64,000 nucleotides of DNA from Gymnorhina tibicen. Its lineage: Eukaryota > Chordata > Aves > Passeriformes > Artamidae. Where the stretch lies: assembly GCA_013399875.1 (NCBI GenBank), contig VXAZ01003899.1, forward strand, positions 1,039,817 to 1,103,816, written 5' to 3'. Position numbers and translations under genes: made by a program. Position 1 is the stretch's first letter. Every line of letters starts with the position of its first letter. Shown here piece by piece: positions 63,201 to 64,000 of this stretch. The notes under the pieces were generated by a model. It worked only from the letters and a program-made list of their open reading frames with translations, ran no database searches and was not told where the DNA came from.

Positions 63201-64000
63201 GAGTGAGAACATAATGGACAAAAACACTTGGACCCCCAGAGTTTTAAATCTAGATGCAGCTACTAATGGAAATAAATTGACTTGTCTCAACTCTATCCCT
63301 AAAGCCAATGATCTATAGCCATATTTTTATGTGAGATTTGACATGCTCTGGTACAACCAATTGTCTGTGGGCTGAAGCTGCACAGAGAGAACATGAGCAT
63401 TTATCAACATTAATTACAGCCTCACAGTGGTAAGGCTGGGAGCACTGTACAATGCCTGCTTATGAAAAGAAATGATCTGATTTGTACCAGTTCACTTAAT
63501 TTCAAATACACTCCATATAAGAATTAAAAAATTGTATTCTCTGTCTTACCTGTTCACCTATCAAACACGATTAAGAAAAACACATTTTCTACCTCACAAT
63601 TAAGCATTAGCAATTTGAATTAGACTAGGACTAATCTTCTGTTTTGAAAACATGGGAGTAAATTTGCTAAGTCTCAGCCCAGTCACTCTAATTCCTGTGG
63701 ATCAATAAGACAATTCCATACTGGAAAAAATCACAAAATATGTTTGCCAGCCTACGATGATTCTGTAATTTCAGTGTCCTTGAAAAGCTGTGCAAGGAGC
63801 TTGGGTGCTGCCCACAGAACATAAGTTAACCCTGCAGCTCACTCTGTGCTCTCCTCTCCCGCTCGCAGGCTCTGGCTGCAGGATTCAGGATTCACCCCCT
63901 CTGTTTTCAGCACTGCTACTGTGTGGGGTCACAGCCGGGCACCTCATCGCTGACACCACCACAAAGGTGACTTCTGTGAAAGTTGAGCTTGCAAGGGGAC
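60222..64000 (-). other. TENM2: TENM2 intron upstream of exon A (partial)
   Basis: AT-rich, non-coding and without recognised repeats. I looked for the preceding cytoplasmic-domain exon, which should end just before the Arg-His-Phe-Leu-Phe-Lys junction, and found none. The last 160 bases (63840-64000) are more GC-rich, but neither strand shows a recognisable protein. Confidence 0.75.

Noticed and set aside
63840..64000. GC-richer end with ctcgcag-like acceptor on the plus strand
   Set aside because: Neither strand gives a recognised protein and the window ends there; too little to call an exon.

Overview
This window is vertebrate nuclear DNA, most likely from a bird. It is AT-rich and gene-poor, with typical avian CR1 LINE 3' ends on both strands. 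It contains one recognisable protein-coding gene, read on the minus strand: part of TENM2 (teneurin-2 / Odz2), a large type II transmembrane synaptic and axon-guidance adhesion protein. Almost everything else is intron. No second protein gene, tRNA, rRNA or intact mobile element could be supported.

Layout in gene order (right to left): 60222-64000 is the intron upstream of exon A. Exon A (59983-60221) encodes the end of the cytoplasmic domain and the transmembrane helix. A large intron of about 37 kb (22891-59982) follows; it holds a CpG-rich island with nested tandem duplications near 36.0-36.3 kb, CR1 relics, microsatellites and one candidate cryptic exon at 41.9-42.1 kb. Exon B (22808-22890, 3' end unresolved) encodes the first extracellular residues ([13 protein letters not shown]...). 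It sits in a second CpG-rich island and runs into an ambiguous base (N at 22807) and a 30-bp minisatellite (22706-22810). Exon C (11989-12194) and exon D (5195-5390, with the RERR furin-type site) encode the extracellular linker. Exon E (2362-2463) encodes the first EGF-like repeat. 1-2361 is intron leading to the later EGF exons, which lie outside the window.

Frame bookkeeping is consistent: A ends with one base of a codon, B begins with two, C begins with two, C ends in phase 0, D begins in phase 0 and ends with one base, and E begins with two and ends with one. Four of the five exons have clean AG/GT boundaries at every edge. The exception is the 3' end of exon B, where no good donor exists next to the homologous sequence. 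Either the assembly is damaged in this GC-rich repeat, or a minisatellite has expanded inside or against a coding exon. This is the most interesting spot in the window.

The gene name rests on recalled family motifs, not on a database search. The transmembrane and linker residues fit teneurin-2 better than teneurin-1, -3 or -4.
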